Under the pieces are notes generated by a model. That model ran no database searches, was not told the origin of the DNA, and saw only the letters and a program-made list of their open reading frames with translations. Shown piece after piece: positions 41,772-50,461 of a stretch of DNA of 64,000 nucleotides; the stretch's first letter is position 1, and each line of letters opens with the position of its first letter. The translations under genes and the position numbers were made by a program. The DNA is from Martinezella tropici. Lineage in GTDB: Bacteria > Pseudomonadota > Alphaproteobacteria > Rhizobiales > Rhizobiaceae. The stretch lies in the NCBI RefSeq assembly GCF_008370325.1, contig NZ_VNIP01000011.1:558001-622000 (forward strand), read 5' to 3'.

Positions 41772-41802
41772 ACGCCGGCGCGTGTTGCCATGCTGCCGGC
41801 GT
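41772..41802. terminator. Hairpin between the lipoprotein gene and cfa
   Basis: ACGCCGGC (41772-41779) and GCCGGCGT (41795-41802) form a perfect 8-bp stem with a 15-base loop. On the minus strand it is followed by TTTCTC, which fits termination of cfa; it could serve both convergent genes. Confidence 0.6.
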
Positions 41803-41831
41803 AAATGCTACCTGAGTCTCTGGGCCTGCAG

Positions 41832-43091
41832 CTAGAACGTCACCTTCTCCAGAGGCGCCCGATCCGCCTCGAATTCCTTGAGCTTCGCCTCGCGTTCCGC
41901 GATGTAATTGCGATTGTCCGGGACGGCGAACTGGTTCTTGGCGATCTGAAGCTGCATGATGAAGAGTTCATCCCAGCGGAAGCCCATTTCGGAGCCGGCC
42001 AGATAGAACTCCCACATGCGGAAGAACTTCTCGTCGTAGAGCGCGACGGCATCGGCCTTGCGCGCCACGAAGCGATTGCGCCAATGCCGCAGCGTGTAGG
42101 CATAATGCATCGGCAGGGTTTCGACGTCCCTCGTCAGCAAGCCCGCCTTTTCCAGCGGCGGCGTGGTCTCGCCGATCGACGGAATGTAGCCGCCCGGGAA
42201 GATATATTTTTCGATGAAGGCGTTGGTGGCATAGCTCGGCTTCGGACGGGCGATCGAATGCAGCAGCATGACGCCGTTGTCATCCAGAAGTTCCGACACC
42301 TTGCGGAAGAACTTGCCGTAGTCGCCGATGCCGACATGTTCGAACATGCCGACCGAGACGATGCGGTCGAACTTCTTACCGGTCATATAGCGATAGTCCT
42401 GCAGCTCGAAGCGGACACGATCGGAGAGGCCGCGCTTCGCCGCCCGCTCGCGCGATACCTTGAGCTGCTCTTCGCTAAGCGTAATGCCTGTCACGTCGAG
42501 GCCGGGATAGGCCTCGGCAAGATACATGGCCATGCCGCCCCAACCGGAGCCGATCTCCAGCACCTTCTGGCCGGGCTCGACCAGCAGCTTCGCGGCGATA
42601 TGGCGCTTCTTGGCCAATTGCGCTTCGTAGAGACTGATACCGGGCGGATTGAAATAGGCGCAGGAATATTGCCAATCCTCATCGAGGAAGAGATCGAACA
42701 GCTTTGCCGACAGATCATAGTGATGCGCAACATTGTGCTTGTTGCGGTTGATCGGCGAGCGGCTCTTGATCTGCTGCCAGGCGATGCGGCCGAGCAGCAG
42801 CGCCGCCATGCGGAAATCGAAAATCTCGTTGGTGGTATTCTGCTTCACCATCGAGAGGAATTCATAGATATCCCCCTGTTCGAGGATGAAGCGGCCCTCC
42901 ATGTACATTTCGCCGAGCTTGAGCGTCGGATCGCGCGCGACGGCATCTTCCGCCTGCTGATCGGCAAAACGAACGGCCACCGTCTCGCCGGTTCCGTCGC
43001 CGACCATATGGGTCTCGCCGGATGCGAGCGTAAGCCTGAGTGAACCTTTACGGATAAGTTTCTTGACGAGAGAAAAGAGTGCCGACGCCAT
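41832..43091 (-). CDS. cfa: Cyclopropane-fatty-acyl-phospholipid synthase family
   Basis: SAM-dependent enzyme that converts unsaturated acyl chains of membrane phospholipids to cyclopropane fatty acids. It has 419 residues. The N-terminal substrate domain includes DPTLKLGEMYMEGRFILEQGDIYEFL and HHYDLSAKLFDLFLDEDWQYSCAYF. The SAM-binding motif VLEIGSGWGGMAMYLA is near residue 183, followed by GITLSEEQLKVSRERA, VGMFEHVG and the Tyr/Trp-rich C-terminus. Rhizobia often carry more than one Cfa. A strong hairpin lies 87 bases upstream of the start. Confidence 0.92.
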   Translation of the reverse strand: MASALFSLVKKLIRKGSLRLTLASGETHMVGDGTGETVAVRFADQQAEDAVARDPTLKLGEMYMEGRFILEQGDIYEFLSMVKQNTTNEIFDFRMAALLLGRIAWQQIKSRSPINRNKHNVAHHYDLSAKLFDLFLDEDWQYSCAYFNPPGISLYEAQLAKKRHIAAKLLVEPGQKVLEIGSGWGGMAMYLAEAYPGLDVTGITLSEEQLKVSRERAAKRGLSDRVRFELQDYRYMTGKKFDRIVSVGMFEHVGIGDYGKFFRKVSELLDDNGVMLLHSIARPKPSYATNAFIEKYIFPGGYIPSIGETTPPLEKAGLLTRDVETLPMHYAYTLRHWRNRFVARKADAVALYDEKFFRMWEFYLAGSEMGFRWDELFIMQLQIAKNQFAVPDNRNYIAEREAKLKEFEADRAPLEKVTF

Positions 43092-43177
43092 GGACGCCTC
43101 GAATGTTATGACATGACATTAAGGCAACTTTAACGCCTCCCAGCATTGTGGCAAGATTACCTTTTCGCAGTCATTGG

Positions 43178-43204
43178 CACTCTGGCAACAACTCTGCCAG
43201 AGTG
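43178..43204. promoter_or_regulatory. Perfect 10-bp hairpin between tex and cfa
   Basis: CACTCTGGCA (43178-43187) and TGCCAGAGTG (43195-43204) form a perfect 10-bp stem with a 7-base loop. It lies 32 bases after the tex stop and 87 bases upstream of cfa, both on the minus strand. It lacks a T-run, so it may be an operator or an attenuator-like element of cfa as well as a tex terminator. Confidence 0.5.
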
Positions 43205-43235
43205 TGACATTCTTGCACGGAGTTCCGCTAAGTCC

Positions 43236-45545
43236 TTATTTTCGTTTAAAAGCATCGGCCAAAGCGGCTCCGAAACTACCCTGCTGTTCGGCTTTCGGAC
43301 GGGTATTCCCCTTCACGCCCGCGTTGCGCGCACCACTCTGCTCGCGCGATTCCCGCCCGGACGAAGCCGTCACAGTGCCGCCATCTTTGCGCATGGAGAG
43401 GCCGATTCGCTTGCGCTTGACGTCGATTTCCACGACCGTAACCTTGACGACGTCGCCAGCCTTCACGACCTCATGCGGATCCTTGACGAAGCGGTCCGCC
43501 AGCTGCGAGACATGCACCAAACCGTCCTGATGGACGCCGATGTCGACAAAGGCGCCGAAAGCGGCGACGTTGGTCACGGTGCCTTCCAGCAGCATTCCAG
43601 GCTTGAGGTCGCCGATCTCGTTGACGCCTTCGGCAAAGGTTGCTGTCTTGAAGCTCGGGCGCGGATCCCGGCCCGGCTTTTCCAGCTCGGAGATGATGTC
43701 GCGCACGGTCGGCAGGCCGAACTTGTCATCGATGAACTGCCTGGGATCAACGGATTTCAGCACCGCCGTATCGCCCATCAGCGTGCGCAGGTCGCGTCCG
43801 CAGGCAGCGACGATCTTCTTGGCGACGCCATAGGCCTCGGGATGCACGGAGGAGGCGTCGAGCGGCTCCTTGCCGTTGGGAATGCGCAGAAAGCCGGCGC
43901 ATTGCTCGAAGGTGCGCTGGCCGAGGCGCGCGACCTTCAGGAGATCACGCCGTGTCTCGAACGCACCTTCGCCATCGCGATGCTTGACGATCGCCTCGGC
44001 GATCGAAGGCCCGAGGCCGGAAACGCGGGCAAGCAATGGCGCAGAGGCCGTGTTCAGATCGACGCCGACGGCGTTCACCGCGTCTTCGACCACCGCATCC
44101 AGCGAGCGGGAGAGCTTCTGCTGATCCACGTCATGTTGATACTGGCCGACACCGATCGACTTCGGCTCGATCTTCACCAGTTCGGCCAGCGGGTCCTGCA
44201 GACGGCGGGCGATGGAGACGGCGCCGCGCAGCGACACATCGAGGCCGGGGAATTCGAGTGCCGCCGTTTCTGAAGCGGAATAGACAGATGCGCCGGCTTC
44301 GGAGACGATGACCTTGGTCGGCTTCGGCGCCGGCAGTTCGGCCAGCATGTCCGCCACCAGCTTTTCGGTTTCGCGGCTGCCTGTGCCGTTGCCGATCGCG
44401 ATCAGTTCGACCTTGTGCTTGCGGATAAGTGCGGCCAGCGTCGCCTGCGTACCGCGCACGTCGTTCTTCGGCGGGAAGGGATAGACGGTCGTCGTCTCCA
44501 GCAGCTTGCCCGTGCCATCGACCACGGCGACCTTGACGCCGGTGCGGATGCCCGGATCGAGGCCCATGGTGGCGCGCGAACCCGCAGGCGCTGCCAGCAG
44601 CAGATCCTTCAGATTGCGGGCGAAAACATGGATCGCTTCTTCTTCGGCACGTTCGCGCAGTTCCCGCATCAGGTCGAGCGACAGCGACATCGAAAGCTTC
44701 ACACGCCAGGTCCAGCTCGCGACCTCCGTCAGCCAGCGGTCGCCGGGCCGGTTTGCGCCGATATCATAGGCCGAAGTGACCATGCGCTCGACCGGCTTGT
44801 TGGGCGAGACGGCGTCGGTATCGATTTCGATATTCAGCGTCAGCACTTCTTCGTTCCAGCCGCGCAGCATGGCGAGCGCACGATGACCGGGAGCGGTCGC
44901 CCAGCGCTCCTGATGGGCGAAATAATCCGAGAATTTGGCGCCTGCCTCCTGCTTGCCGTCGACGACTGCAGCCTTCAGCGTCGCGTTGGTCTTCATGTAA
45001 TTGCGCAACTTGCCAAGCAGATCGGCATTTTCGGCAATGCCTTCGGCGATGATATCGCGCGCGCCCTCCAGCGCCGTTTTCACGTCAGGCACATCGGCGG
45101 TGATAAAGCCTTCGGCGAGAACCGCGGGCTCTTTGGAGCGATCCGCAAGGATCGTGTCGGCCAATGGGCCGAGGCCGCGTTCCCTGGCAATTTCGGCGCG
45201 CGTGCGGCGCTTCGGCTTGAAGGGCAGATAAAGGTCTTCCAGCTCAGCCTTCGTGCCGACGGTTGCAACCTTGCTCATCAGCTCGTCGGTCATCTTTCCC
45301 TGGCTGGTGATGGATTCGATGATAGCGGCGCGGCGGGCTTCCAGCTCACGCAGATAGACAAGACGTTCCGACAGAGTACGAAGCTGCGTATCATCGAGGC
45401 CGCCAGTCACCTCCTTGCGGTAACGGGCAATGAAGGGCACGGTCGCGCCTTCGTCCAAGAGCTCGATGGCGGCCTTGGCCTGATCCGGGCGGGAGTTGAT
45501 CTCGGCGGCGATGGTAGCAGCAAGGGAACGTATATCGGCGGACAT
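43236..45545 (-). CDS. tex: Tex family RNA-binding transcription accessory protein
   Basis: A 769-residue Tex protein, implicated in transcription and RNA processing and with RNA/DNA binding. The start is ATG 45545, giving MSADIRSLAATIAAEINSRPDQAKAAIELLDEGATVPFIARYRKEVTGGLDD, the standard Tex N-terminus; the frame beyond to 45632 is not family-like. The YqgF-like domain is in the middle (GLDPGIRTGVKVAVVD), helix-hairpin-helix units follow, and the S1 RNA-binding domain lies near residues 650-720 (GMLLEGTVTNVAAFGAFVDIGVHQDGLVHVSQL). The C-terminal tail is basic and low in complexity. Confidence 0.94.
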   Translation of the reverse strand: MSADIRSLAATIAAEINSRPDQAKAAIELLDEGATVPFIARYRKEVTGGLDDTQLRTLSERLVYLRELEARRAAIIESITSQGKMTDELMSKVATVGTKAELEDLYLPFKPKRRTRAEIARERGLGPLADTILADRSKEPAVLAEGFITADVPDVKTALEGARDIIAEGIAENADLLGKLRNYMKTNATLKAAVVDGKQEAGAKFSDYFAHQERWATAPGHRALAMLRGWNEEVLTLNIEIDTDAVSPNKPVERMVTSAYDIGANRPGDRWLTEVASWTWRVKLSMSLSLDLMRELRERAEEEAIHVFARNLKDLLLAAPAGSRATMGLDPGIRTGVKVAVVDGTGKLLETTTVYPFPPKNDVRGTQATLAALIRKHKVELIAIGNGTGSRETEKLVADMLAELPAPKPTKVIVSEAGASVYSASETAALEFPGLDVSLRGAVSIARRLQDPLAELVKIEPKSIGVGQYQHDVDQQKLSRSLDAVVEDAVNAVGVDLNTASAPLLARVSGLGPSIAEAIVKHRDGEGAFETRRDLLKVARLGQRTFEQCAGFLRIPNGKEPLDASSVHPEAYGVAKKIVAACGRDLRTLMGDTAVLKSVDPRQFIDDKFGLPTVRDIISELEKPGRDPRPSFKTATFAEGVNEIGDLKPGMLLEGTVTNVAAFGAFVDIGVHQDGLVHVSQLADRFVKDPHEVVKAGDVVKVTVVEIDVKRKRIGLSMRKDGGTVTASSGRESREQSGARNAGVKGNTRPKAEQQGSFGAALADAFKRK

Positions 45546-45790
45546 GTGTCTCTCTGAACTGGACAATCGTAAAGCGGACCATAAGCATGATCCCGCGGAC
45601 ATAAGAAGCGGTTTCGTCACGGAACACGCCAATCCGGGCGCGGAGATGGCGTGGAGGGCGAAGCCGCTTCCGCTTTAACGGGATAAAAAGGCATGGCAAT
45701 GTTGGCAGCCGTGCCTCCACAGGATTTGCCGCTTGACCTTTGGCTCATCCCCCCTTAACCGCGCAAAAGGACGCAACGAAAGGGCAAGCC

Positions 45791-47059
45791 ATGAGAGTTC
45801 TGTTGATCGGATCGGGCGGACGCGAGCACGCACTGGCCTGGAAACTGGCGCAATCGCCTCTCATGACGGAATTCCATGCCGCACCCGGCAATCCCGGCAT
45901 TGCCGAGCATGCGACGCTTGCGCCGATCGATATCGACAACCATGACGCTGTTGTCGCCTTCTGCAACGACAAGGCTATCGACTTCGTCGTGGTCGGCCCG
46001 GAAGCACCCTTGGTCGCCGGCATTGCCGATGCGCTACGCGCCGCCGACATTGCCGTTTTTGGCCCTTCCGCAGCCGCCGCCCAGCTCGAAGGGTCCAAAG
46101 GTTTCACCAAGGATATCTGCGCCCGCTACAATATTCCCACCGGCGCCTATCAGCGCTTCAACAATGCACCGAAGGCGAAAGCCTATGTCCGCGCTCAAGG
46201 AGCGCCGATCGTCGTGAAGGCGGACGGCCTTGCAGCGGGCAAGGGCGTCACCGTCGCAATGACGATCGACGAAGCGCTAGCTGCGATTGACGATTGCTTC
46301 GAGGGTGCATTCGGCGAGGCTGGCGCAGAAGTGGTGATCGAAGCCTATCTCGACGGCGAAGAGGCGAGCTTCTTCTGTCTTTGCGACGGCAAGCATGTGC
46401 TGGCGCTCGCGACCGCGCAGGACCACAAGCGCGTCGGCGACGGCGATACCGGCCCGAACACCGGCGGCATGGGCGCCTATTCCCCCGCCCCCGTCATGAC
46501 CACAGAAATGGTCGAGCGCACCATGAAGGAAATCATCGAGCCGACGATGCGCGGCATGGCGGAAAGCGGCCATCCCTTCAGCGGCGTCTTCTTCGCCGGA
46601 TTGATGATTACTGCCAAAGGCCCCGAACTCATCGAATACAACGTCCGTTTCGGCGATCCCGAATGCCAGGTGCTGATGATGCGGCTGAAGAGCGACCTGC
46701 TGCCGCTGCTTTACGCCTGCGCCAATGGCACGCTGGATCAGGTAACGGCCGAATGGAGCGAGGATCCGGCGCTGACCGTCGTCATGGCATCGAAGGGCTA
46801 TCCCGGCTCCTATGCCAAGAACACGCCGATCGCGGCATTGCCGGCCGACGGTGAAGGCGAGAAGGTGTTTCATGCCGGCACAGGTCTAAAGGACGGCGCG
46901 CTGGTGGCAACCGGTGGCCGCGTGTTGAACATTACGGCGACGGGCAAGACGGTGGGCGAGGCAAAAGAGCGGGCCTATGCCCTGGCTGGCAAGGTGAAGT
47001 GGGACAACGGCTTCTATCGCAACGATATCGGCTGGCGTGCTGTCGAACGCGAGATGTAA
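45791..47059 (+). CDS. purD: Phosphoribosylamine-glycine ligase (GAR synthetase)
   Basis: ATP-grasp enzyme of purine synthesis that joins glycine to phosphoribosylamine. It has 422 residues, the usual length. The N-terminal opening is MRVLLIGSGGREHALAWKLAQS and further blocks are GPEAPLVAGIAD, PIVVKADGLAAGKGVTVA (ATP-grasp), DHKRVGDGDTGPNTGGMGAYSPAP and EYNVRFGDPECQVLMMRL (metal ligands). ATG 45791 is chosen over the longer frame from 45740 because it opens the conserved fold. It is divergent from tex across 245 bases that show a weak GGCATGGC/GCCGTGCC hairpin (45690-45715). Confidence 0.96.
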   Translation: MRVLLIGSGGREHALAWKLAQSPLMTEFHAAPGNPGIAEHATLAPIDIDNHDAVVAFCNDKAIDFVVVGPEAPLVAGIADALRAADIAVFGPSAAAAQLEGSKGFTKDICARYNIPTGAYQRFNNAPKAKAYVRAQGAPIVVKADGLAAGKGVTVAMTIDEALAAIDDCFEGAFGEAGAEVVIEAYLDGEEASFFCLCDGKHVLALATAQDHKRVGDGDTGPNTGGMGAYSPAPVMTTEMVERTMKEIIEPTMRGMAESGHPFSGVFFAGLMITAKGPELIEYNVRFGDPECQVLMMRLKSDLLPLLYACANGTLDQVTAEWSEDPALTVVMASKGYPGSYAKNTPIAALPADGEGEKVFHAGTGLKDGALVATGGRVLNITATGKTVGEAKERAYALAGKVKWDNGFYRNDIGWRAVEREM

Positions 47060-47170
47060 ACGTCGCGGCGCTTCCGCAAGCGCAAGGCCATTAAATTTTT
47101 ACCTAATCTCCTGACGGGATGGAAATAAAGGCACGCTAGAGTCTTCGTCACTATGGACGGAGTTATTGTA

Positions 47171-47593
47171 ATGCGTTTCTTCTTTCTGACCTTGGCATGC
47201 GTTCTGGCCGGTGGCTCCGCCATGGCCTCCTCCATCCAGTCCATCGACGGCACGATGCAGAGCGGCGACAGCAGCATCGTCGACAAGAGTTGCGCCAATT
47301 GCCCTCCCCTCAAGCCGAAAGTGGCTGAAAAGGAATATAAGGTGCCGACATTGACGCCGGGCACGCAATCGGTCGTGATCCGCAGCATAGACGGCGAAAA
47401 GAAGGTCGTGCGGACAGAGGCCTGGATGGGCGGATCCCCTGTCATGTTCGTCAGCAAGCCGACACCTGAAGCCCTGGCCGCCACTGCCGAGCCCGTCGAC
47501 GGGATCGACCTGGCCGTAAAGACCGCAGCCCTGCCGGCGACCGCGGCAGCTCCCAAACCGCTCGATCTCTCCGCCTTCCAGCTGCGTCAATAG
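47171..47593 (+). CDS. HPE1-like exported protein
   Basis: Small secreted protein of 140 residues, matching from memory the rhizobial family annotated as plant virulence effector HPE1-like. The N-terminus MRFFFLTLACVLAGGSAMA is a signal peptide. The mature part has the signature KSCANCPPLK (two cysteines), a YKVPTLTPGTQSVVIRSIDGEKKVVRTEAWMGGSPVMFVSKP core and an Ala/Pro-rich tail. The ATG at 47171 has CGGAG upstream; a start at 47153 is less likely. The effector role is only a family name and is unproven. It follows purD by 111 bases and may have its own promoter. Confidence 0.72.
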   Translation: MRFFFLTLACVLAGGSAMASSIQSIDGTMQSGDSSIVDKSCANCPPLKPKVAEKEYKVPTLTPGTQSVVIRSIDGEKKVVRTEAWMGGSPVMFVSKPTPEALAATAEPVDGIDLAVKTAALPATAAAPKPLDLSAFQLRQ

Positions 47594-47961
47594 CTGCAGA
47601 AGCCATCCGCTATGACTGCATTTGCCGATCACAGAAGCAACGGCTCGTCACACACTTATGATATACATTATTCAGTATTATATTTTTCTAAATTACAAAG
47701 AGATGAATGTAAAATAACTGAAGTTATTCGTAAGCCTGCATAAGTATTATTGGCGGCAAGGCGGCATATCTGCAGTTTTATCCCGCCAAAAATACAACCA
47801 ACCCCCTAAAATTAAAGATTTTTTAGACATAAATGGTGATTTTACTGATCACCGGACAGCAGCATGTCATTCGAGCGGCGGCAAACGTATTGAGAATCTC
47901 TCAGGCGATCGCACAGGCGGTAGGATACCGCACCGGTATTCACTTACCTGTGGGAGACGTT
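47594..47961. other. AT-rich gap before the second chemoreceptor
   Basis: A 368-base region with markedly higher AT content than its surroundings (for example around 47650-47740) and no convincing gene. It holds the chemoreceptor promoter region. A one-mismatch version of a CtrA box may lie near 47814. No hairpin or repeat stands out. Confidence 0.45.
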
Positions 47962-49776
47962 ATGAAGAATCTCAAGATTGCGCATCAATTATTTGCCCTG
48001 CTCGGCGTCCTAATGGCCGCCTTCGCCGTGGCCACTTATTTTCAGATCCGGTCGCAGGCCGATTCCATCTATGACGACCGCTTCGACATGCTGCGCACGC
48101 AGGTCGAATCCGGCGTCTCCGTTTTGAACCAGTATTATCAGCGCGAAAAATCCGGCGAGATGACTCATGAGGCGGCTCAAGCCGAGGCCTTCAAGGTATT
48201 GTCGCATGTCAGCTTCGCGCCGGCGGGCTATTTCTTCGGCTTCGACTATAACGTCATACAGCGCATTCACCCGAGCCCGGTCAATATCGGCAAGGACATG
48301 TCCGGCCAAGTCGACAAGAACGGCACCCATTTCAGCAAGGAAATGGTCGAGAAGGCGATCAAGGGCGGCGGTCGCACGATCTATTACTGGAACAAGCCCG
48401 GCCATCCCGGCACCGACTTCTTCCTGAAGGGTAGCTATTCGGCCGCCTTCGCTCCCTGGCAGATCGTGCTCGGCTGCGGCGTCTACATGGACGACCTGGA
48501 TGCGCAGATCAATGCAACGATGTGGCGCGCCCTACTCATCTGCGGCATCGTCTTCGTCATCGGCGTCGGTGCGGCCCTTTATTTCATCCGCGGCATCACA
48601 AAGCCGCTCGCCGACGTCCATGCCGCACTGAAGGCCGTGGCCGACGAAGATGTGAAGATGGCCATTCCGCATGCCGAGATGCGCAACGAAATCGGCCTGA
48701 TGGCGAAAGCGACCCAGGCGCTGCAGGAAAAGATCCGCGAGCGCCACGTACTGGCCGACCGCCAGGCCGCACAGGAACTCGAAATCAGCAATGAGCGCGA
48801 ACAGAACCTGCGCCAGCAGCAGGACGAGGCCCACGAACAGGCGCGCGTCGTCTCGGTCATCGGCCGGGCGCTTGAAGACCTCGCCCAGGGGAACCTGACG
48901 ATACGGTGCGGCGATCTCGGCGCCAGCTATGCCGGCCTTCGCAGCAACTTCAACGAGGCGCTGTCGCATCTCGAAGCCGCGATGGGCCGCGTCAACGCCA
49001 AGGGCAACGACATCGGCCTCAGCAAAGAAGAGATCCGTCGCGCCTCCAATGAGCTGTCGCAGCGCACCGAGCGCCAGGCTGCCAGCCTGGAAGAGACTTC
49101 CGCCGCGCTCGACGAGCTCACTGTCGCCGTCCGCCAGACTGCGGAAGGCGCCGATGAGGCCAGCAAGCGCGTTCATGCCGTCAGCGCCGAGGCATCGCGC
49201 AGCGATGCCGTGGTTGCCCAGGCAATCGAAGCAATGAGCGGCATCGAGAAGTCCTCGGCCGAGATCGGCAAGATCATCGGCGTCATCGACGAGATCGCCT
49301 TCCAGACCAACCTCCTGGCGCTCAATGCCGGCGTCGAGGCGGCCCGTGCCGGCGAGTCCGGCAAGGGCTTTGCAGTCGTCGCGCAGGAAGTGCGTGAACT
49401 CGCCCAGCGCTCCGCGGCAGCCGCCAAGGAGATCAAGGACCAGATCGCCCGCTCTTCCGGCCAGGTCGATCAGGGTGTGCGCCTCGTCGGTGAGGCAGGC
49501 GAAGCGCTGAAGCGCATCTCCGATCAGATCAAGGCCGCCAACGAAATCGTCTCGAAGATCGCCCACAGCGCCTCCGAGCAGGATACGACGCTGCGCTCGA
49601 TCTCGTCTTCGATGAACCAGCTTGACGCGGCCACGCAGCAGAACGCTGCCATGGCCGAGGAGACCACCGCATCGGCCGAGACGCTCGCCGCCGATACGGA
49701 AGATCTTCTCGCCCTCATCCGCGGCTTCCGCGTCAACGAAGGCCGCGCGACCATGGATCACCGCCGCGCTGCCTGA
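47962..49776 (+). CDS. Methyl-accepting chemotaxis protein with a single-Cache sensor
   Basis: Chemoreceptor of 604 residues. The ATG at 47962 is preceded by GGGAGA and places TM1 at about 5-28; an upstream frame from 47833 adds nothing. A periplasmic single-Cache (sCache_2 type) domain covers ~35-180, with PAGYFFGFDYNVIQRIHPSP and WNKPGHPGTDFFLKGSYSAAFAPWQIVLGCGVY. TM2 is ~188-210, then HAMP and the MCP signalling tip IDEIAFQTNLLALNAGVEAARAGE. Unlike the receptor at 14341 it has no C-terminal W-x-x-F motif. Small organic acids are typical sCache_2 ligands, but none can be assigned. Confidence 0.92.
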   Translation: MKNLKIAHQLFALLGVLMAAFAVATYFQIRSQADSIYDDRFDMLRTQVESGVSVLNQYYQREKSGEMTHEAAQAEAFKVLSHVSFAPAGYFFGFDYNVIQRIHPSPVNIGKDMSGQVDKNGTHFSKEMVEKAIKGGGRTIYYWNKPGHPGTDFFLKGSYSAAFAPWQIVLGCGVYMDDLDAQINATMWRALLICGIVFVIGVGAALYFIRGITKPLADVHAALKAVADEDVKMAIPHAEMRNEIGLMAKATQALQEKIRERHVLADRQAAQELEISNEREQNLRQQQDEAHEQARVVSVIGRALEDLAQGNLTIRCGDLGASYAGLRSNFNEALSHLEAAMGRVNAKGNDIGLSKEEIRRASNELSQRTERQAASLEETSAALDELTVAVRQTAEGADEASKRVHAVSAEASRSDAVVAQAIEAMSGIEKSSAEIGKIIGVIDEIAFQTNLLALNAGVEAARAGESGKGFAVVAQEVRELAQRSAAAAKEIKDQIARSSGQVDQGVRLVGEAGEALKRISDQIKAANEIVSKIAHSASEQDTTLRSISSSMNQLDAATQQNAAMAEETTASAETLAADTEDLLALIRGFRVNEGRATMDHRRAA

Positions 49777-49798
49777 GCAGCATAGGTCAGAAAATGGG

Positions 49799-49830
49799 AA
49801 ACCGCCGGGCTTGCGTCCGGCGGTTTTCTT
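49799..49830 (+). terminator. Rho-independent terminator of the second chemoreceptor gene
   Basis: AAACCGCCGG (49799-49808) and CCGGCGGTTT (49817-49826) form a perfect 10-bp stem with an 8-base loop, followed by TCTTTT. It lies 22 bases after the stop codon and is a textbook intrinsic terminator. Confidence 0.9.
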
Positions 49831-49853
49831 TTGAGCAAAGCTTTGCTGCGTTA

Positions 49854-49955
49854 GAGCAGTTCCAGGAAAAGTGCGGAGCGGTTTTCCGTCCGGAATTGCG
49901 GGAAAACAAAAAGATAGAGCGGTTCGGAGATTCGGCGAAAAGCTGAACCGCTCTA
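49854..49955. repeat. TAGAGC...GCTCTA interspersed repeat, copy B
   Basis: The reverse complement matches copy A (25274-25377) along its whole length, with the same TAGAGCGGTTCAGCTTTTC start, CGGAAAACCGCTxCGCACTTTTCC core and GCTCTA end. Here the first block closes a perfect stem (AGAGCGGTTC with GAACCGCTCT) that is imperfect in copy A. Its end supplies the TAG stop codon of the DUF523 gene. Confidence 0.8.
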
Positions 49956-50447
49956 CTCTGCGACCTTCAAGCGCTCAACCAGCCGGTCGATCTCGCGATC
50001 GGAATAGACCTCGATACCGGCTTGCTTGAGCAGCGCCGCGGTGACACCCCGGCCGCTCTGCCGGCCGCCGGAGAAAGTGCCGTCATAGATGAAGCCCGAA
50101 CCGCAGGACGGGCTGCCGTCGATCAGGAGAGCGTAGCGACAGCCGGTTTCTGTTGCGAGCGCCAGCGCATTTTCCGCCGCCTGTCGAAATTCCGCCGTGA
50201 CATCACCGCCGGTGATCTCCATCACCTTTGCTGTGCCGGCAAGCACGTTCTCACCGGTCGCGCCCCCTGCAATCTCGGCCGGCGGCCTTGGAACCGCCAT
50301 GCCCGCCGACATTTCCGGACAGATTGTCACCAGCAGCCCCTCTTCGCGCCAGCGATCGATCGCCGGATGAACGAGCGGCTTGGAACGGCCGTCATAGCGG
50401 ACGGCGTGGCCCATAAGGCAGGCGCTGACGAGGATCTTTCCGGTCAT
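49953..50447 (-). CDS. DUF523 family protein
   Basis: Cytosolic protein of 164 residues in family DUF523 (UPF0349-type), function unknown. Conserved elements are SACLMGHAVRYDGRSK at 8-23, TICPEMSAGMAVPRPPAEI, and the C-terminal IDGSPSCGSGFIYDGTFSGGRQSGRGVTAALL. The invariant cysteines hint at metal or thiolation chemistry. The stop codon TAG comes from the edge of repeat copy B, so the natural end may have been changed. glyS ends 14 bases upstream of its start on the same strand, so it may be transcribed with glyS. Confidence 0.83.
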   Translation of the reverse strand: MTGKILVSACLMGHAVRYDGRSKPLVHPAIDRWREEGLLVTICPEMSAGMAVPRPPAEIAGGATGENVLAGTAKVMEITGGDVTAEFRQAAENALALATETGCRYALLIDGSPSCGSGFIYDGTFSGGRQSGRGVTAALLKQAGIEVYSDREIDRLVERLKVAE

Positions 50448-50461
50448 CGCGCCCCCATGTC

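Noticed and set aside
41805..43043. A 410-codon frame antisense to cfa.
   Set aside because: The cfa product has intact SAM-binding motifs, and the antisense frame has no family likeness.
45690..45715. A GGCATGGC/GCCGTGCC hairpin upstream of purD as an operator or purine riboswitch.
   Set aside because: The stem is short with one G-T pair and lacks the conserved purine aptamer sequences.
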